DNA of 64,000 bases from RDYZ01 sp964518905 (GCA_964518905.1 CAZFJL010000011.1:24326-88325), one strand, 5' to 3'; shown: positions 17,852 through 27,791, numbered from the stretch's first letter. Numbers and translations: made by a program. The notes: generated by a model from the letters alone, not told the origin.

Positions 17852-20017
17852 ATGAGTAAATTCATTACAAAACTTCAAAAACTTAACCCAAATAGCTCAC
17901 TTCCTCAAGTTCAATTCGACTTCGCTAGAGAATATCTTGGCCCTGTCATTTGTGACTATCTCTTTAAACTTCTTTTATATGCCAGTCATTTTGAAAAAAG
18001 TAGAGGTGCAAAAATATTGTTTGTTTCTCGTTCTGGCATACGCATCTATCGTGCATTAGAAGTTCTAGCCAGCTCCCTAAACAGAAAACTGCCTAACAGT
18101 GACTTTTTCTGGATATCAAGGCTTATGGTAACCAAAGGAGTGTGGTTAAAACAGCGTTCATCTTCTATCAAAGTTTTTTCCAAAGAGTTTTTTTATACTC
18201 CTTTATATGAAGTTGTCAAAAACATATGTAAGTCAGAAGCCTTTCTCAAAAAGATTGATTGGGATGATCCTGCCCTTGATAGTTCAGGAAGTGAGCTAGA
18301 AAGTTTCCTGCGTCAGGATACCTCATCTGCTCGATTTCTTGAAGATTATTTAAATGACCAGTCTAGTATTTTTGATGAATACTTGACCAAACTCGTGGGC
18401 TTCCACAAATGTATACTTTTAGTTGATACGGGGTGGCAAGGCACAGCGCAGCGGCTACTCTCTAGTGCTTATCCTAAATTAGACTGGTGGGGCGCTTATT
18501 TTGGTCGATGTGGATTCCATGATTCTGACCGAGAGTACTGGAAAAAGACTATTGGATTAGTGTTTGAATCGGACACATTCGACCCTAGAAAGCCAGAGAC
18601 CTGTACCTATCTAAATAGACATATAATCGAGCATCTATTTGAACCCGAAGGGTCTAGCATCGAATGTATGACTCGTTCAGAAAATGGCTCTATAGTAGCT
18701 CCCGGAGTGGCGAGAATACTATCTGATAGCCCCACAAAACAAAGTCATCCTCTCTTTGCTGGAGTTCTGGACTACTTGTCTAAAATTCCCTCTGATTCTT
18801 CTCCGTCAGGAATACGTAGAAAAGCTAGTGATGCTTGGCAAGAAATAGCGAGACTAATAGCTTTTCCAACAAGAGATGAGGTTGAAATTTTTTCTGGTGT
18901 CAAACGATCAGCTAACTTTGGTAAAGATCTTCTCGTACCATTTTGTATACCTCCAAGCGCAATCCTTCTCGGGACTCAAAGTACTACAGAGTCAAGAGTT
19001 AAGGATGCACTCTGGCCGTCAGGTCAAATCGCGATTGAATATCCTTCGGAAATTGTGGAGCCACTGCAAAGCAAATGTTCCGGTCTTACCAGTAAGCGTT
19101 CGTTAGAAAGCTTTAATAGCGTAAACGAACATTCTTCTACTTTGGGTTTGATATCACAGATTCCAAAGGTTGCTGTCATTACACGAACATTAGATCGCCC
19201 CATGTTCTTGCAGCGTGCCTTGGAGAGTGTGAACAAGCAGACATTTAAAGACTATATTCATGTGATTGTTAATGATGGTGGAGATACAGAAATTGTAAAG
19301 CGAGTGATCTTAGAATCTGATCAATGTGACCGCACAAAAGTCCTTTTGGTCAATCATGCTACAAACAGAGGAATGGAAGCAGCCTCAAATAGTGGAATAA
19401 AGTCTTGTGAATCAAAGTACATCACGATACATGATGATGATGATAGCTGGGAGTCTGAGTTTCTTGAAAAGTCGGTTGCTTTTTTAGAAGGAGAGAAGGG
19501 AAAGGTTTACAGTGGCGTAGTTGCAAAATCAATGTATATCTCAGAGACTGTAAAGCCTCAAGGCATTATCGTTCACAAAAAATTTCCTTACCAAGGGTGG
19601 ATTGATACGATTCATCTAACAGAGATGTCAATAGAAAACTTTTACCCTCCCATCGCTTTTCTGTTTCGGCGAGATATCTATACCAAAATAGGGGGGTTTA
19701 ACGAAAGCTATCCTGTTTTAGGCGATTGGGACTTCAACCTTCGATACCTAATGGAAGCAGATATCGGTGTCATTCAAGAATATCTATGTAACTATCACCA
19801 TCGTGATACGGGAGGCGCTGATACATTTAAAAATTCAGTAATTTCTGGTGTAAAAACTCACTCCGAGTATTCTGCTATTGTGCGTAATGAGTTCGTTCGG
19901 AAAACTCACGCTGAACGTACAAATCTTCCTGTAGTGGGATTAGGTTCCTATCTCGCTGAACAGAGAAGTAATTTAAGAGCTATTCTTCGTTCGACTCTGA
20001 GTCATGATACCCCTTAG
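17852..20017 (+). CDS. protein with COG5610-like N-terminal half and C-terminal GT2 glycosyltransferase
   Basis: The 721-residue product is AT-rich. Its N-terminal part (about 25-230; REYLGPVICDYLFKLLLYA, then KILFVSRSGIRIYRALEVL and LLVDTGWQGTAQRLL) resembles the region that follows the HAD domain in COG5610 proteins. The C-terminal part (about 445-700) is a family 2 glycosyltransferase: PKVAVITRTLDRPMFLQRAL, NDGG, a DDDDSWE metal-binding stretch, and GDWDFNLRYL. It probably transfers a sugar from a nucleotide donor to a surface glycan. It sits between the TPR-HAD gene and a methyltransferase gene, all on the plus strand. The ATG at 17852 fits the end of the previous gene. Confidence 0.8.
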   Translation: MSKFITKLQKLNPNSSLPQVQFDFAREYLGPVICDYLFKLLLYASHFEKSRGAKILFVSRSGIRIYRALEVLASSLNRKLPNSDFFWISRLMVTKGVWLKQRSSSIKVFSKEFFYTPLYEVVKNICKSEAFLKKIDWDDPALDSSGSELESFLRQDTSSARFLEDYLNDQSSIFDEYLTKLVGFHKCILLVDTGWQGTAQRLLSSAYPKLDWWGAYFGRCGFHDSDREYWKKTIGLVFESDTFDPRKPETCTYLNRHIIEHLFEPEGSSIECMTRSENGSIVAPGVARILSDSPTKQSHPLFAGVLDYLSKIPSDSSPSGIRRKASDAWQEIARLIAFPTRDEVEIFSGVKRSANFGKDLLVPFCIPPSAILLGTQSTTESRVKDALWPSGQIAIEYPSEIVEPLQSKCSGLTSKRSLESFNSVNEHSSTLGLISQIPKVAVITRTLDRPMFLQRALESVNKQTFKDYIHVIVNDGGDTEIVKRVILESDQCDRTKVLLVNHATNRGMEAASNSGIKSCESKYITIHDDDDSWESEFLEKSVAFLEGEKGKVYSGVVAKSMYISETVKPQGIIVHKKFPYQGWIDTIHLTEMSIENFYPPIAFLFRRDIYTKIGGFNESYPVLGDWDFNLRYLMEADIGVIQEYLCNYHHRDTGGADTFKNSVISGVKTHSEYSAIVRNEFVRKTHAERTNLPVVGLGSYLAEQRSNLRAILRSTLSHDTP

Positions 20018-20188
20018 AAAGCGTTTAAAAATTCTTCTCAAACCCTTACAGTGTATAGGCTTGAATGGTTTTAGCTAAAATCCTTGCAATCCTTGCTAGT
20101 TAAGGGGTCTGTCGAACTGTTAAAATATTCTCTTAGTCCGAATCTGATCAAGAATCACTCCCACAGCTTGGACTCACAAGCCATACAC

Positions 20189-21064
20189 ATGGACAATCAG
20201 AAAAGTGGATACATCAAACACCAAGAAGAGCAAGAATTACAATCTGCTCAAAGAAGTGCTTGTATAGATGAGGTGGTTAAAACTTGCCTTGGACTAGGAG
20301 GGCTGAACTTACCATCCGAGAGAATGATGAACATAATCGGCAGTCATTCGGAGGGTCACTTTAAACTCTCAATGGTTGGTCTATTTCAGGAGTTAGTTAA
20401 ACGTGGTCGTCTAGACTCTGATTCTACCCTTCTTGATATAGGTTCTGGCTGTGGTCGTTTAGCTATCCCATTCTCGTACTTTATCCATGAAGGAATGTAT
20501 TACGGGACTGATGTTTGGCAAGAGGGAATCCGATGGTGTCAAGACAATATATCCACACGCAACCCTAATTTTCTGTTTATACAGCAACTTGCGGCAAACG
20601 ACTACTACCACGGCCAGGTTACGGATAAAAGAAATCGCTTTGGTCTACATGATATAGAGTCTGGTAGTGTTGACTTCGTTTTTGCAATATCGACATTTAC
20701 TCACTTACTAGAAGAAGACTGTCAGCAATACTTTTATGAGATGCAACGTGTCATGCATAGTGAATCAGTTGCTTACATTACAGCTTTTATTATCGACGAA
20801 TGGTTCTTTGACTTTGTCGCAAAAACTGGGCTTCATCAGGAAGTTCATAAAACTCAAGATGGTTGTTACCATGCGTATGGCGGTCAGGACTTCTTTGCTG
20901 GTTTTACACTTGAAAAGTGGATAAACATGCTTTCTAAAGCAAATCTTAAGTTTGTGTCACATGAGCTAGGAGCTTGGGCGGAAAAACCAGGCTCTAGCAT
21001 GTATCAAGATACTTTTATAGTCACTCCGTCAAGCAGCCTCGCGAAATCTTCAGTTTGCATCTAG
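20189..21064 (+). CDS. class I SAM-dependent methyltransferase
   Basis: I chose the ATG at 20189 (291 residues). A TTG at 20084 would add 35 residues. The SAM-binding loop is LLDIGSGCGRLAIPF, followed by MYYGTDVWQEGIRWC, and SVDFVFAISTFTHLLEEDCQQY fits the post-motif region. The fold is clear but the acceptor is not. Its position after a GT2 gene in the AT-rich glycan island suggests methylation of a sugar or lipid carrier. AT-rich codon use matches its two upstream neighbours and differs from the rest of the window. Confidence 0.85.
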   Translation: MDNQKSGYIKHQEEQELQSAQRSACIDEVVKTCLGLGGLNLPSERMMNIIGSHSEGHFKLSMVGLFQELVKRGRLDSDSTLLDIGSGCGRLAIPFSYFIHEGMYYGTDVWQEGIRWCQDNISTRNPNFLFIQQLAANDYYHGQVTDKRNRFGLHDIESGSVDFVFAISTFTHLLEEDCQQYFYEMQRVMHSESVAYITAFIIDEWFFDFVAKTGLHQEVHKTQDGCYHAYGGQDFFAGFTLEKWINMLSKANLKFVSHELGAWAEKPGSSMYQDTFIVTPSSSLAKSSVCI

Positions 21065-21148
21065 GGGCATATCCGACCGTTACGAATCACACCCAGAATG
21101 CTTTAATCCACCTCGCAGAGGTTGAGAGCCTCATGCAACGGCAACAAT

Positions 21149-22111
21149 TCAGACTATAGTCCATCGAAGCAAACGACCAAAGAGTACCGAATCGAACTGT
21201 GTGCCATATTCCATGCCATACGTCCGAAACCGTGCGACCCAATCCAAAATTGTTTCAGTTTGACAGGCTGAGGTAAATCGTAACGACTGTTCGAGATAAC
21301 TAGACATCTCCGAATAACACTCAGTATGGTACAACCTCCACGCACTCCAAACAAGATTATTGTATCGGGCTTGTCGTTCGATCGCCCGAACACCCTCCAA
21401 ACCAGCCGATCGCCCAAACACACCATCCAACACAACCTCACACTCCGCCACCTGCTCCAACGCATTCCGCGACACATTCCGATCGTGCTGCCGATACCCC
21501 ACCACCGCCCGCCGCACCCAAACCGCCTCACTCCCCATCAACACCAACCGCAACACCAAATCCACATCCGACGCCTGACGAAACTGCACATCAAACCCAC
21601 CCACCCGCTCCAACCAGTCGCGCCGTAACAACATCGCCCCCAAAAACACCGGCTTCCATAACAACCACGCCTCCATATCTAACACCGGCAGACCCTGCCA
21701 AGGCTCAACACTCGACATCACCCCAACACAAGCATCAACAATCTGCCAACCCCCATGCACGATCGCCGCATTTGGATTACGCACCGCCATCGCCACCTGA
21801 AGCGCTAACTTCTCCGGCAAGAAAAAATCATCCTGATCCAAAAACGCAATCCACACCCCCCGCGCTTCCCGCACTCCACGATTACGAGCCGCCGCCACAT
21901 CCTGATTCTCCTGGTAGACGTAGCGCACATCATTCCCATAGGCTCGCACAACCTCCGCCGTCCGATCCTGCGAGCCATCATCCACCACAATCAGCTCCCA
22001 ATCCGAATACGTCTGCGCCAAGACACTCTCGATCGCCGCCGCAATATAGGACTGGCCGTTATAGGCCGGGATAATGACACTAACCAGCGGGCGAACCGAA
22101 GACATAAACAT
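21149..22111 (-). CDS. glycosyltransferase family 2
   Basis: The 320-residue product opens with PLVSVIIPAYNGQSYIAAAI and shows ELIVVDDGSQDRTAEVV, then AFLDQDDFFLPEKLAL with the catalytic DxD-type site, standard for GT-A fold GT2 enzymes. ATGs at 22111 and 22105 are both possible. The gene converges with the methyltransferase gene. Most of it is G-rich on the coding strand, but the last 60 codons (21149 to about 21330) have average composition, so the AT-rich island edge may fall inside it. Donor and acceptor sugars are unknown. Confidence 0.9.
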   Translation of the reverse strand: MFMSSVRPLVSVIIPAYNGQSYIAAAIESVLAQTYSDWELIVVDDGSQDRTAEVVRAYGNDVRYVYQENQDVAAARNRGVREARGVWIAFLDQDDFFLPEKLALQVAMAVRNPNAAIVHGGWQIVDACVGVMSSVEPWQGLPVLDMEAWLLWKPVFLGAMLLRRDWLERVGGFDVQFRQASDVDLVLRLVLMGSEAVWVRRAVVGYRQHDRNVSRNALEQVAECEVVLDGVFGRSAGLEGVRAIERQARYNNLVWSAWRLYHTECYSEMSSYLEQSLRFTSACQTETILDWVARFRTYGMEYGTQFDSVLFGRLLRWTIV

Positions 22112-22243
22112 TACGTTTTAGTGAAGCACCCTAAGTGTACACAAACCTTACCTGCCATAATCTGAGGATAGGTAAGTTCGGAACTTATTGAGTTGGAGGG
22201 GATAGCCATCTATGCCCCTCCAACTAGGTTATTTTGGCGTTAC

Positions 22244-22840
22244 TTAACGATCGCGTCCGGGGCAGAAGCGGCGATTGTCGAAGGCGATCGGGGCGACATC
22301 GGCCATGGAGGCGCTGTTGCGCTGGGCGAAGTTCGAGTTCGGCGCGATCGTGTTGTTGTTGATCGTCACGTCAGTCAGATCCGTGGTGCTGTCGATCAGT
22401 GCGCCGCGAAACGTCGCATTACTGAGGTTCGCGCCGCTGAGGTTCGCGCCGCGCAGGTCAGCGTAGATGAAGTCCGTGTTGGTGAGATTGGTTTCGCTGA
22501 GGTCTGCGTCACGTAGATCGGCACAGGTGAAATAGGAGCCGGTGAGGTCAAGACCGGAAAGGCTGGCATCCTGAAATTCCGATCCGCGTAGACGTGAATT
22601 GTGATAAAACTCCGCGTCATCGTCCGGAGCGGACGGAAAACGATAGTCCCGAAAATCACAGGTTTGACAAATATTGGTTTCGCCGAGATTGAAAGCATCG
22701 AAGTCGCTGCTCATTTGTTTGCCGAGGTCGTGACCGATCGGCGCAGCGCTACCCGATAGAGGTAAGGCGAAGATGACGGCAATCGTGCCGATCGCGGACG
22801 TCAGAGAACGAAGAAGGATCATAGTTATAGTCGAGGTCAT
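22244..22840 (-). CDS. exported pentapeptide-repeat protein
   Basis: The 198-residue product begins with a signal peptide (LTSAIGTIAVIFALPLSGSAAP; a second ATG at 22822 would shorten it by six residues). The middle (about 75-155) is pentapeptide repeats of the A(D/N)Lxx type, for example LRGANLSGANLSNATFRGA, which fold as a right-handed beta-helix. Three cysteines lie outside or at the edges of the helix. Such proteins are very common in cyanobacteria and mostly of unknown role. No transport or enzyme motif is seen. Confidence 0.85.
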   Translation of the reverse strand: MTSTITMILLRSLTSAIGTIAVIFALPLSGSAAPIGHDLGKQMSSDFDAFNLGETNICQTCDFRDYRFPSAPDDDAEFYHNSRLRGSEFQDASLSGLDLTGSYFTCADLRDADLSETNLTNTDFIYADLRGANLSGANLSNATFRGALIDSTTDLTDVTINNNTIAPNSNFAQRNSASMADVAPIAFDNRRFCPGRDR

Positions 22841-23137
22841 ACTTAACGATCTGAAATTCGATCAAATAGTATCGATCGGATTGAGCCTGAGCCCAGGGGT
22901 TTGTTGTTCTATGGTGCATTGTTTTGACGAAAACGTCTGCGGCGAGACCTTGGCCGAAGGTCGCACGGCTCGATCAACGATTCCACTCTGTGGATTAAGA
23001 TCGTCCGACCGATCCAATCACATCACCAAAACTCGACATACTGTTAAGTTGATCGAAGTATCGTGATGCATTCCGATCGCACCGACTGAAAATGCTTCGC
23101 CTTTGTCCAGTGTCCCTCCCCTCGCCCGCGCCCCTGC

Positions 23138-24523
23138 ATGAAACACGAGACCCGTCCCCCTTTCGATACCTCTCGCACGCGAACGCTGTATCGCGCACGG
23201 CAGTGGTCGAAGTGGCTATCCCCCGGCCTCTCGGTCAAGCGTTGGTTGCTGATCAGTCTGGCCGGTTTGGTGACGATCAGTATGGGGTTGGCGATTTGGA
23301 CCAAGCTCACGCCGGTCTACTACATTCTCGAATTTATCAAAACGGTTTTACTCAACCTCACCACCTGGGTTCCGAACTATATCAGCGGCCCGGTGGTGAT
23401 TTTGACCGGTCTGGGGCTGATGCTGTGGGGGCAAATTCGGACGATGGGATCGATCCAGGATGCGCTCGATCCCGATGGCGATGGCGAATTGGTCGATGCG
23501 CTGATCGATCGATCGCGTTTGCTGCGAGGGCCGAAAATTGTGGCGATCGGCGGCGGGACGGGTTTATCGACGCTGCTGCGGGGTCTCAAGGTTTATAGCT
23601 CGAATATCACGGCGATCGTCACTGTGGCCGATGATGGTGGCTCCTCCGGGCGGCTACGTCGCGAAATTGGCGGCATTCCACCCGGCGATATTCGCAACTG
23701 TATCGCCGCGCTCGCCGACGAAGAAAAACTGATTACGGAGCTGTTTCAGTATCGCTTCGAGGCCGGAGAAGGCTTAAGCGGTCATAGTTTCGGGAATCTA
23801 TTTTTAACGGCGATGACGGCGGTGACCGGGGATATCGAACGATCGATCGCCGCCTGTTCCAAAGTGCTCGCGGTGCGCGGTCAGGTACTCCCCGCAACCT
23901 TGGCGGACGTGAGCCTCTGGGCCGATCTCGAAGATGGCAGACGGATCGAGGGCGAATCGAACATCACCGAAGCCCGAGGCCAGGTCGTGCGTGTGGGCTG
24001 CACCCCGGCGAATCCTCCCGCGTTGCCACGCGTCCTCGAAGCGATCGCCGATGCTGACGTGATCGTCATTGGCCCCGGTAGCCTCTACACCAGCATTATT
24101 CCGAATCTGCTCGTCCCGGAAATCGCCCAAGCGATTGATCTCAGTTCCGCGCTCAAGGTCTATGTCTGCAACATCATGACCGAACCGGGCGAAACCGATG
24201 GCTACAGCGTCGCCGACCATGTGCGAGCGATCGATCGCGCGACGGGCGATCGTACCCTGTTTGATACCGTGATTATGCAGCGCAAACCCCCCTCCGCCAA
24301 AGCGTTAATTCGCTATGCCCAGCGCGAATCTCATCCCGTCGATATCGATCGCGACGCACTCGCCGCGTTAGGCCGCGCCGTGGTCGCCGCGCCGATCATG
24401 TCCGAAGACCGCCTGACGGGCGCAGTACGCCACAACTCGAAACGCCTCGGACGACTGATCGTTCGCTGGTACGATCACGAGCGCAATGCTCGACTGGAAC
24501 GGCGAGATCCTCCCGCTCGTTAA
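23138..24523 (+). CDS. yvcK: YvcK/CofD-like (gluconeogenesis factor) family protein
   Basis: The 461-residue product has two N-terminal hydrophobic segments (about 32-55 and 85-108), which the cyanobacterial family members carry, then the conserved domain: KIVAIGGGTGLSTLLRGLK, TVADDGGSSGRLRRE, GIPPGDIRNCIAALA, GHSFGNLF and VIGPGSLYTSIIPNL. YvcK in Bacillus binds UDP-sugars and is needed for growth on gluconeogenic carbon and for cell wall balance; it is related to 2-phospho-L-lactate transferase CofD but does not make F420. The start at 23138 is the first ATG that includes the hydrophobic N-terminus. The 3' neighbour is a membrane glycosyltransferase 57 bases on. Confidence 0.95.
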   Translation: MKHETRPPFDTSRTRTLYRARQWSKWLSPGLSVKRWLLISLAGLVTISMGLAIWTKLTPVYYILEFIKTVLLNLTTWVPNYISGPVVILTGLGLMLWGQIRTMGSIQDALDPDGDGELVDALIDRSRLLRGPKIVAIGGGTGLSTLLRGLKVYSSNITAIVTVADDGGSSGRLRREIGGIPPGDIRNCIAALADEEKLITELFQYRFEAGEGLSGHSFGNLFLTAMTAVTGDIERSIAACSKVLAVRGQVLPATLADVSLWADLEDGRRIEGESNITEARGQVVRVGCTPANPPALPRVLEAIADADVIVIGPGSLYTSIIPNLLVPEIAQAIDLSSALKVYVCNIMTEPGETDGYSVADHVRAIDRATGDRTLFDTVIMQRKPPSAKALIRYAQRESHPVDIDRDALAALGRAVVAAPIMSEDRLTGAVRHNSKRLGRLIVRWYDHERNARLERRDPPAR

Positions 24524-24580
24524 TCGACAAATCGAAAAATCGACGATCCTCTGGCGTGCAGCCGTACGCCCCGAACGCGC

Positions 24581-26446
24581 GTGAATGTGTTTCTGAAACT
24601 TCCTGGCTCTGTGCTTTCTCTACTGTTATTGATCGCTTGGACGGTCATCGGTCTAGCCTTTCGGACGATCGATCTCACAGCGCTGCCCCCCTGGACGGAC
24701 GAGTGCGCCACGATCGCCTTTAGCGCCGGACGGGGTTTCCTCGATGTGCCGACCGATCGGCTGATTACGACGGCAGAACTCACCGCGCCGCTGTGGTTCG
24801 ATCCGAGCAGCAGCGCCCGCGATGTTTGGCATTTTCTCCGCACCGAAAGCACCCATCCACCCCTGTTTTTTTTCGTCGCGCATTACTGGATGCGGCTGTG
24901 GTCGCCAGCGGCGGGGTTTGGTTGGGAGTCGCGCGAGGCGTTGCTGTGGGTGGCGCGATCGCTTCCGGCGCTGCTCGGGGCGGCGAGCATTCCGGCGATG
25001 TTTGGACTGGCGCGGCTGGCCTTGGGGCGCAGCGTTAGCGCGATCGCGATCGCGCAGATCGCGGCGGCACTGATGGCCGTCTCCCCCTTTGCCATTTCCC
25101 TCGCCCGCGAAGCCCGACACTATACCCTTGTCCTACTTTTCGTCATCGGCTCGATCGCCTGCACGATCGCGATCATCCGTCACCTCGCCACCGAAATCGT
25201 CCCCAAACCTCAACCCCACCCATCACCCCTCGATCGACCCAAACCCTACGCCATTGCTCTCATCTGGGGATTCGTCAACGCCTGCGGTATGGCCACGCAC
25301 TACTTTTTTGGGCTGACTCTCGCGATCGAGGCGGCGACGGTGTTCAGTGCGATCGGCTGGTGGGGAATTGTCGATCGGCGGTGGTTGGGGCGGCGCGGCT
25401 GGGGCGTGCTGATTACGGCAGCCGTGCCGACGGTACTTGGCGCGATCGTCTGGATTCCCGCATGGCAAGGGTTGAGCGACAACACCCTAACCGATTGGGT
25501 CTACGACGGTACGCCGGGATGGGATGCGATCTTTCGCCTCCTAAGCTGGCTAACGGCGATGTTTTTCGCCTTGCCGACCGACGATCTACGCTTGCCGCTG
25601 GGCTGGGTGATCGCGAATGGGCTGGTGTTATTGGCGTTATTGGTAGCGCTGGTGCGCTGGGTGGCGATCGGCGTCTCTGCGATTATTTCAGCCCGATCGT
25701 CGCGTCGATCGAGCGATGATGCCGCGATCGCCACCATCGACCCGATCGCCTCGATTACGTTATGGATCATTTTGGGTCTCGTGGGGTTTGGCCTTGCTGC
25801 AATTCTGATCCTAACCTTTGGCTTTCAAAGCGATCTCACCCTCGCGATTCGCTTTAGCTATCCCTATTTCCCGGCGCTGGTGTTACTGGTGGCGATCGGC
25901 CTCGGTCACTTCTGGCAGCGGGGTCAGTGGCTCCCGATCGCAATCGTCCTGATCGCAGGCTTTGTCGGCGCAACCGCCACGATGTTCGACCTCACCTATC
26001 TACAACACCATCGCCCCGATCGTATGGCCGACGTAATCGCCGATCGCGCCGAATTACCGGTTTTACTCGCCACCCGCCACAAACACCACGGCCAAACCGG
26101 ACGTCTGATCGGTGTCGCCTGGGAGTTGGGACGTCTCGCCGATCAGGGTCAAACTTCTCTCAACTTTGATGACCCAAATACGAGTGACATACGCTATCTG
26201 CTGGCTCGCTACGCCGATCGCGAAGCGATCGCCCCTCAAGCACCCCAAACACCGCAAATACCAACATCGGGCGAAACCCTACGTCAGATCGTCCTAGCGC
26301 AATCCACCGCGATCGAAGTGTGGCCGCTGAACTTCCGCGCGGCGATCGACTGGGAGGGGACGGGCTGCGAGGTCGATCCACGCGATCGACCGGATGTACG
26401 CGAGTACGATTATCGACGGTTTGTCTGCCCGAGGGAAATTCGCTAA
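24581..26446 (+). CDS. GT39/ArnT-like membrane glycosyltransferase
   Basis: The protein of 621 residues starts with GTG at 24581. It is a polytopic membrane protein with about ten hydrophobic segments. After the first helix comes FRTIDLTALPPWTDECATI, the DE-containing first loop of GT-C fold enzymes, and later STHPPLFFFVAHYWMRLW, a HPP motif typical of the family. Such enzymes transfer sugars from polyprenyl-phosphate donors on the periplasmic face. It follows yvcK closely on the same strand, so cotranscription is possible. Substrate unknown. Confidence 0.82.
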   Translation: MNVFLKLPGSVLSLLLLIAWTVIGLAFRTIDLTALPPWTDECATIAFSAGRGFLDVPTDRLITTAELTAPLWFDPSSSARDVWHFLRTESTHPPLFFFVAHYWMRLWSPAAGFGWESREALLWVARSLPALLGAASIPAMFGLARLALGRSVSAIAIAQIAAALMAVSPFAISLAREARHYTLVLLFVIGSIACTIAIIRHLATEIVPKPQPHPSPLDRPKPYAIALIWGFVNACGMATHYFFGLTLAIEAATVFSAIGWWGIVDRRWLGRRGWGVLITAAVPTVLGAIVWIPAWQGLSDNTLTDWVYDGTPGWDAIFRLLSWLTAMFFALPTDDLRLPLGWVIANGLVLLALLVALVRWVAIGVSAIISARSSRRSSDDAAIATIDPIASITLWIILGLVGFGLAAILILTFGFQSDLTLAIRFSYPYFPALVLLVAIGLGHFWQRGQWLPIAIVLIAGFVGATATMFDLTYLQHHRPDRMADVIADRAELPVLLATRHKHHGQTGRLIGVAWELGRLADQGQTSLNFDDPNTSDIRYLLARYADREAIAPQAPQTPQIPTSGETLRQIVLAQSTAIEVWPLNFRAAIDWEGTGCEVDPRDRPDVREYDYRRFVCPREIR

Positions 26447-26601
26447 CGCGATAATCAACAGATATCAGAATCAAGCCATGATCTCGATCAAGGGAAAATG
26501 TGATCAATCGCACAAAAAATCACCCTAAAAGTCACGGAGAAATCAAGCCGGATCATCGACACTTGAATCAGGTTGAATATCTTTCACATCAACCGACTCA
26601 C

Positions 26602-26841
26602 ATGGCACTCGTGATGTCTGTTCCCAATCCTCCGCTATTACTACCCGGCGCACTCGGTGAAATTTTAGTCGCCGCCCAGACGACCGGCACGCTGTCTCTT
26701 GCTGACCGTCATGGACTACAAGCCGCCATTCTTGACCCGTCTCTAACAGAAGAAGAGCGACGATCGATCGATCGGCTACTGCGGTCAATTAGCCGTGGCA
26801 GGATCGGTATCTGTGACGAAGTTTCGACGCTCTCCGACTAG
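26602..26841 (+). CDS. small conserved protein, unknown function
   Basis: I take the ATG at 26602 (79 residues, MALVMSVPNPPLLLPGALGE); a second ATG lies at 26614, and the frame is open further upstream. The product is soluble, with a TGTLSLADRHGLQAAILDPSLTEEERRSIDRLLRSI helix-rich centre. Small proteins of this look occur beside unrelated genes in cyanobacteria. I cannot assign a role. Codon use fits the neighbourhood. Confidence 0.6.
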   Translation: MALVMSVPNPPLLLPGALGEILVAAQTTGTLSLADRHGLQAAILDPSLTEEERRSIDRLLRSISRGRIGICDEVSTLSD

Positions 26842-26842
26842 C

Positions 26843-26961
26843 TATAGCAAAAAACGATCTGCTTAGGACTTATCAAAAAAAAAGCTGAGAGCACTGAGCG
26901 GAGTCGAAGTGCGGTTTTCAGCTTTGACAAGAGTGTCTTAACACAATGGGTTTTCGCTATA
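26843..26961. repeat. TATAGC MITE-like palindromic element, copy 1
   Basis: The 119-base segment starts TATAGCAAAAAACGAT and ends GGGTTTTCGCTATA, so its ends are inverted. The middle has AGCTGAGAGCACTGAGC followed by GTCGAAGTGCGGTTTTCAGCTTT. A 115-base copy with the same order lies at 57182-57296. No protein is encoded. Confidence 0.85.
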
Positions 26962-27055
26962 TAGGGCGATCGTCTCGATCAATCAATCCCGAACTGAGGG
27001 TTTGATCGTAGCTCGCGAAAACTCTGACCCTCTAGCCCTCTAACCCTCTAAAACT

Positions 27056-27580
27056 CTAAAACTGTAGGCCGACACCGCCTTGGAGTGAAACGGCAGCCGC
27101 ATTACGATCGCGGAACGCATCAAACGCCACGATCGCGTTACCAAAAACCGCCAAATTATTATCCGACAGCATGTGATCAACACCGGACTGAATCACAAAG
27201 GCCGTCTGATCACCTAAAACAGAATCATCACCCGCAAACGAGACACCCGCACCAACGTAGACATCGGTTTGCCAGTTGAGGGGGATATCGTAGGAGACGG
27301 TGGGCGCAAAGGCAAAACCGTCGCCAATGAAAGCTTGGGCGCGTAGGGAGATCGGGAGTTCGAGAATGTTGTAGCGAAAGGCGATCACTCCGGCGACCTC
27401 GGTATCGTCGCCAAATCCGAGGCTAGTCCCAACACCGACATAGCTCCCGTAGGCGGCCTGAGCGGTTGCGGTTTGGGCGTGGCCGATTGTGGCGATGGCG
27501 ATCGACAGGGCGATCGTGGCGTGTCCCAAAGCGATCAGCGGATGGCCGGTTAAGTGGCGACGAAGGTGGGAAAAGCGCAT
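27056..27580 (-). CDS. exported beta-barrel-like outer membrane protein
   Basis: The reading frame extends upstream to 27823, but the protein-like part begins at the ATG at 27580 (174 residues) with a signal peptide ending near TATAQA. After it come alternating short strands such as SYVGVGTSLGF, VAGVIAFRYNILELPISLRAQAFIG, TDVYVGAGVSFAG and AAVSLQGGVGLQF, ending in a phenylalanine as outer membrane barrels do. An eight-stranded barrel of this size is plausible. Its role is not known. Confidence 0.75.
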   Translation of the reverse strand: MRFSHLRRHLTGHPLIALGHATIALSIAIATIGHAQTATAQAAYGSYVGVGTSLGFGDDTEVAGVIAFRYNILELPISLRAQAFIGDGFAFAPTVSYDIPLNWQTDVYVGAGVSFAGDDSVLGDQTAFVIQSGVDHMLSDNNLAVFGNAIVAFDAFRDRNAAAVSLQGGVGLQF

Positions 27581-27791
27581 GAACTCAGGGGGTCGCGTGA
27601 TGGGGTGTGCGGGACTTTCCTGATAGTAACAAACGCGAGACGGGGATCGCGATCGCGACCCCCTAAAGATTGGATGGAAAAGATTGGATGGATTGGGGGA
27701 TTGAGCTTTAGCCAGGGTTTGGATTGCTAAAGCCCAATCCGTCGTTGCGAGGTTCAAGATATTCAAGTCCGTATCAATCGGTAGGCACAGC

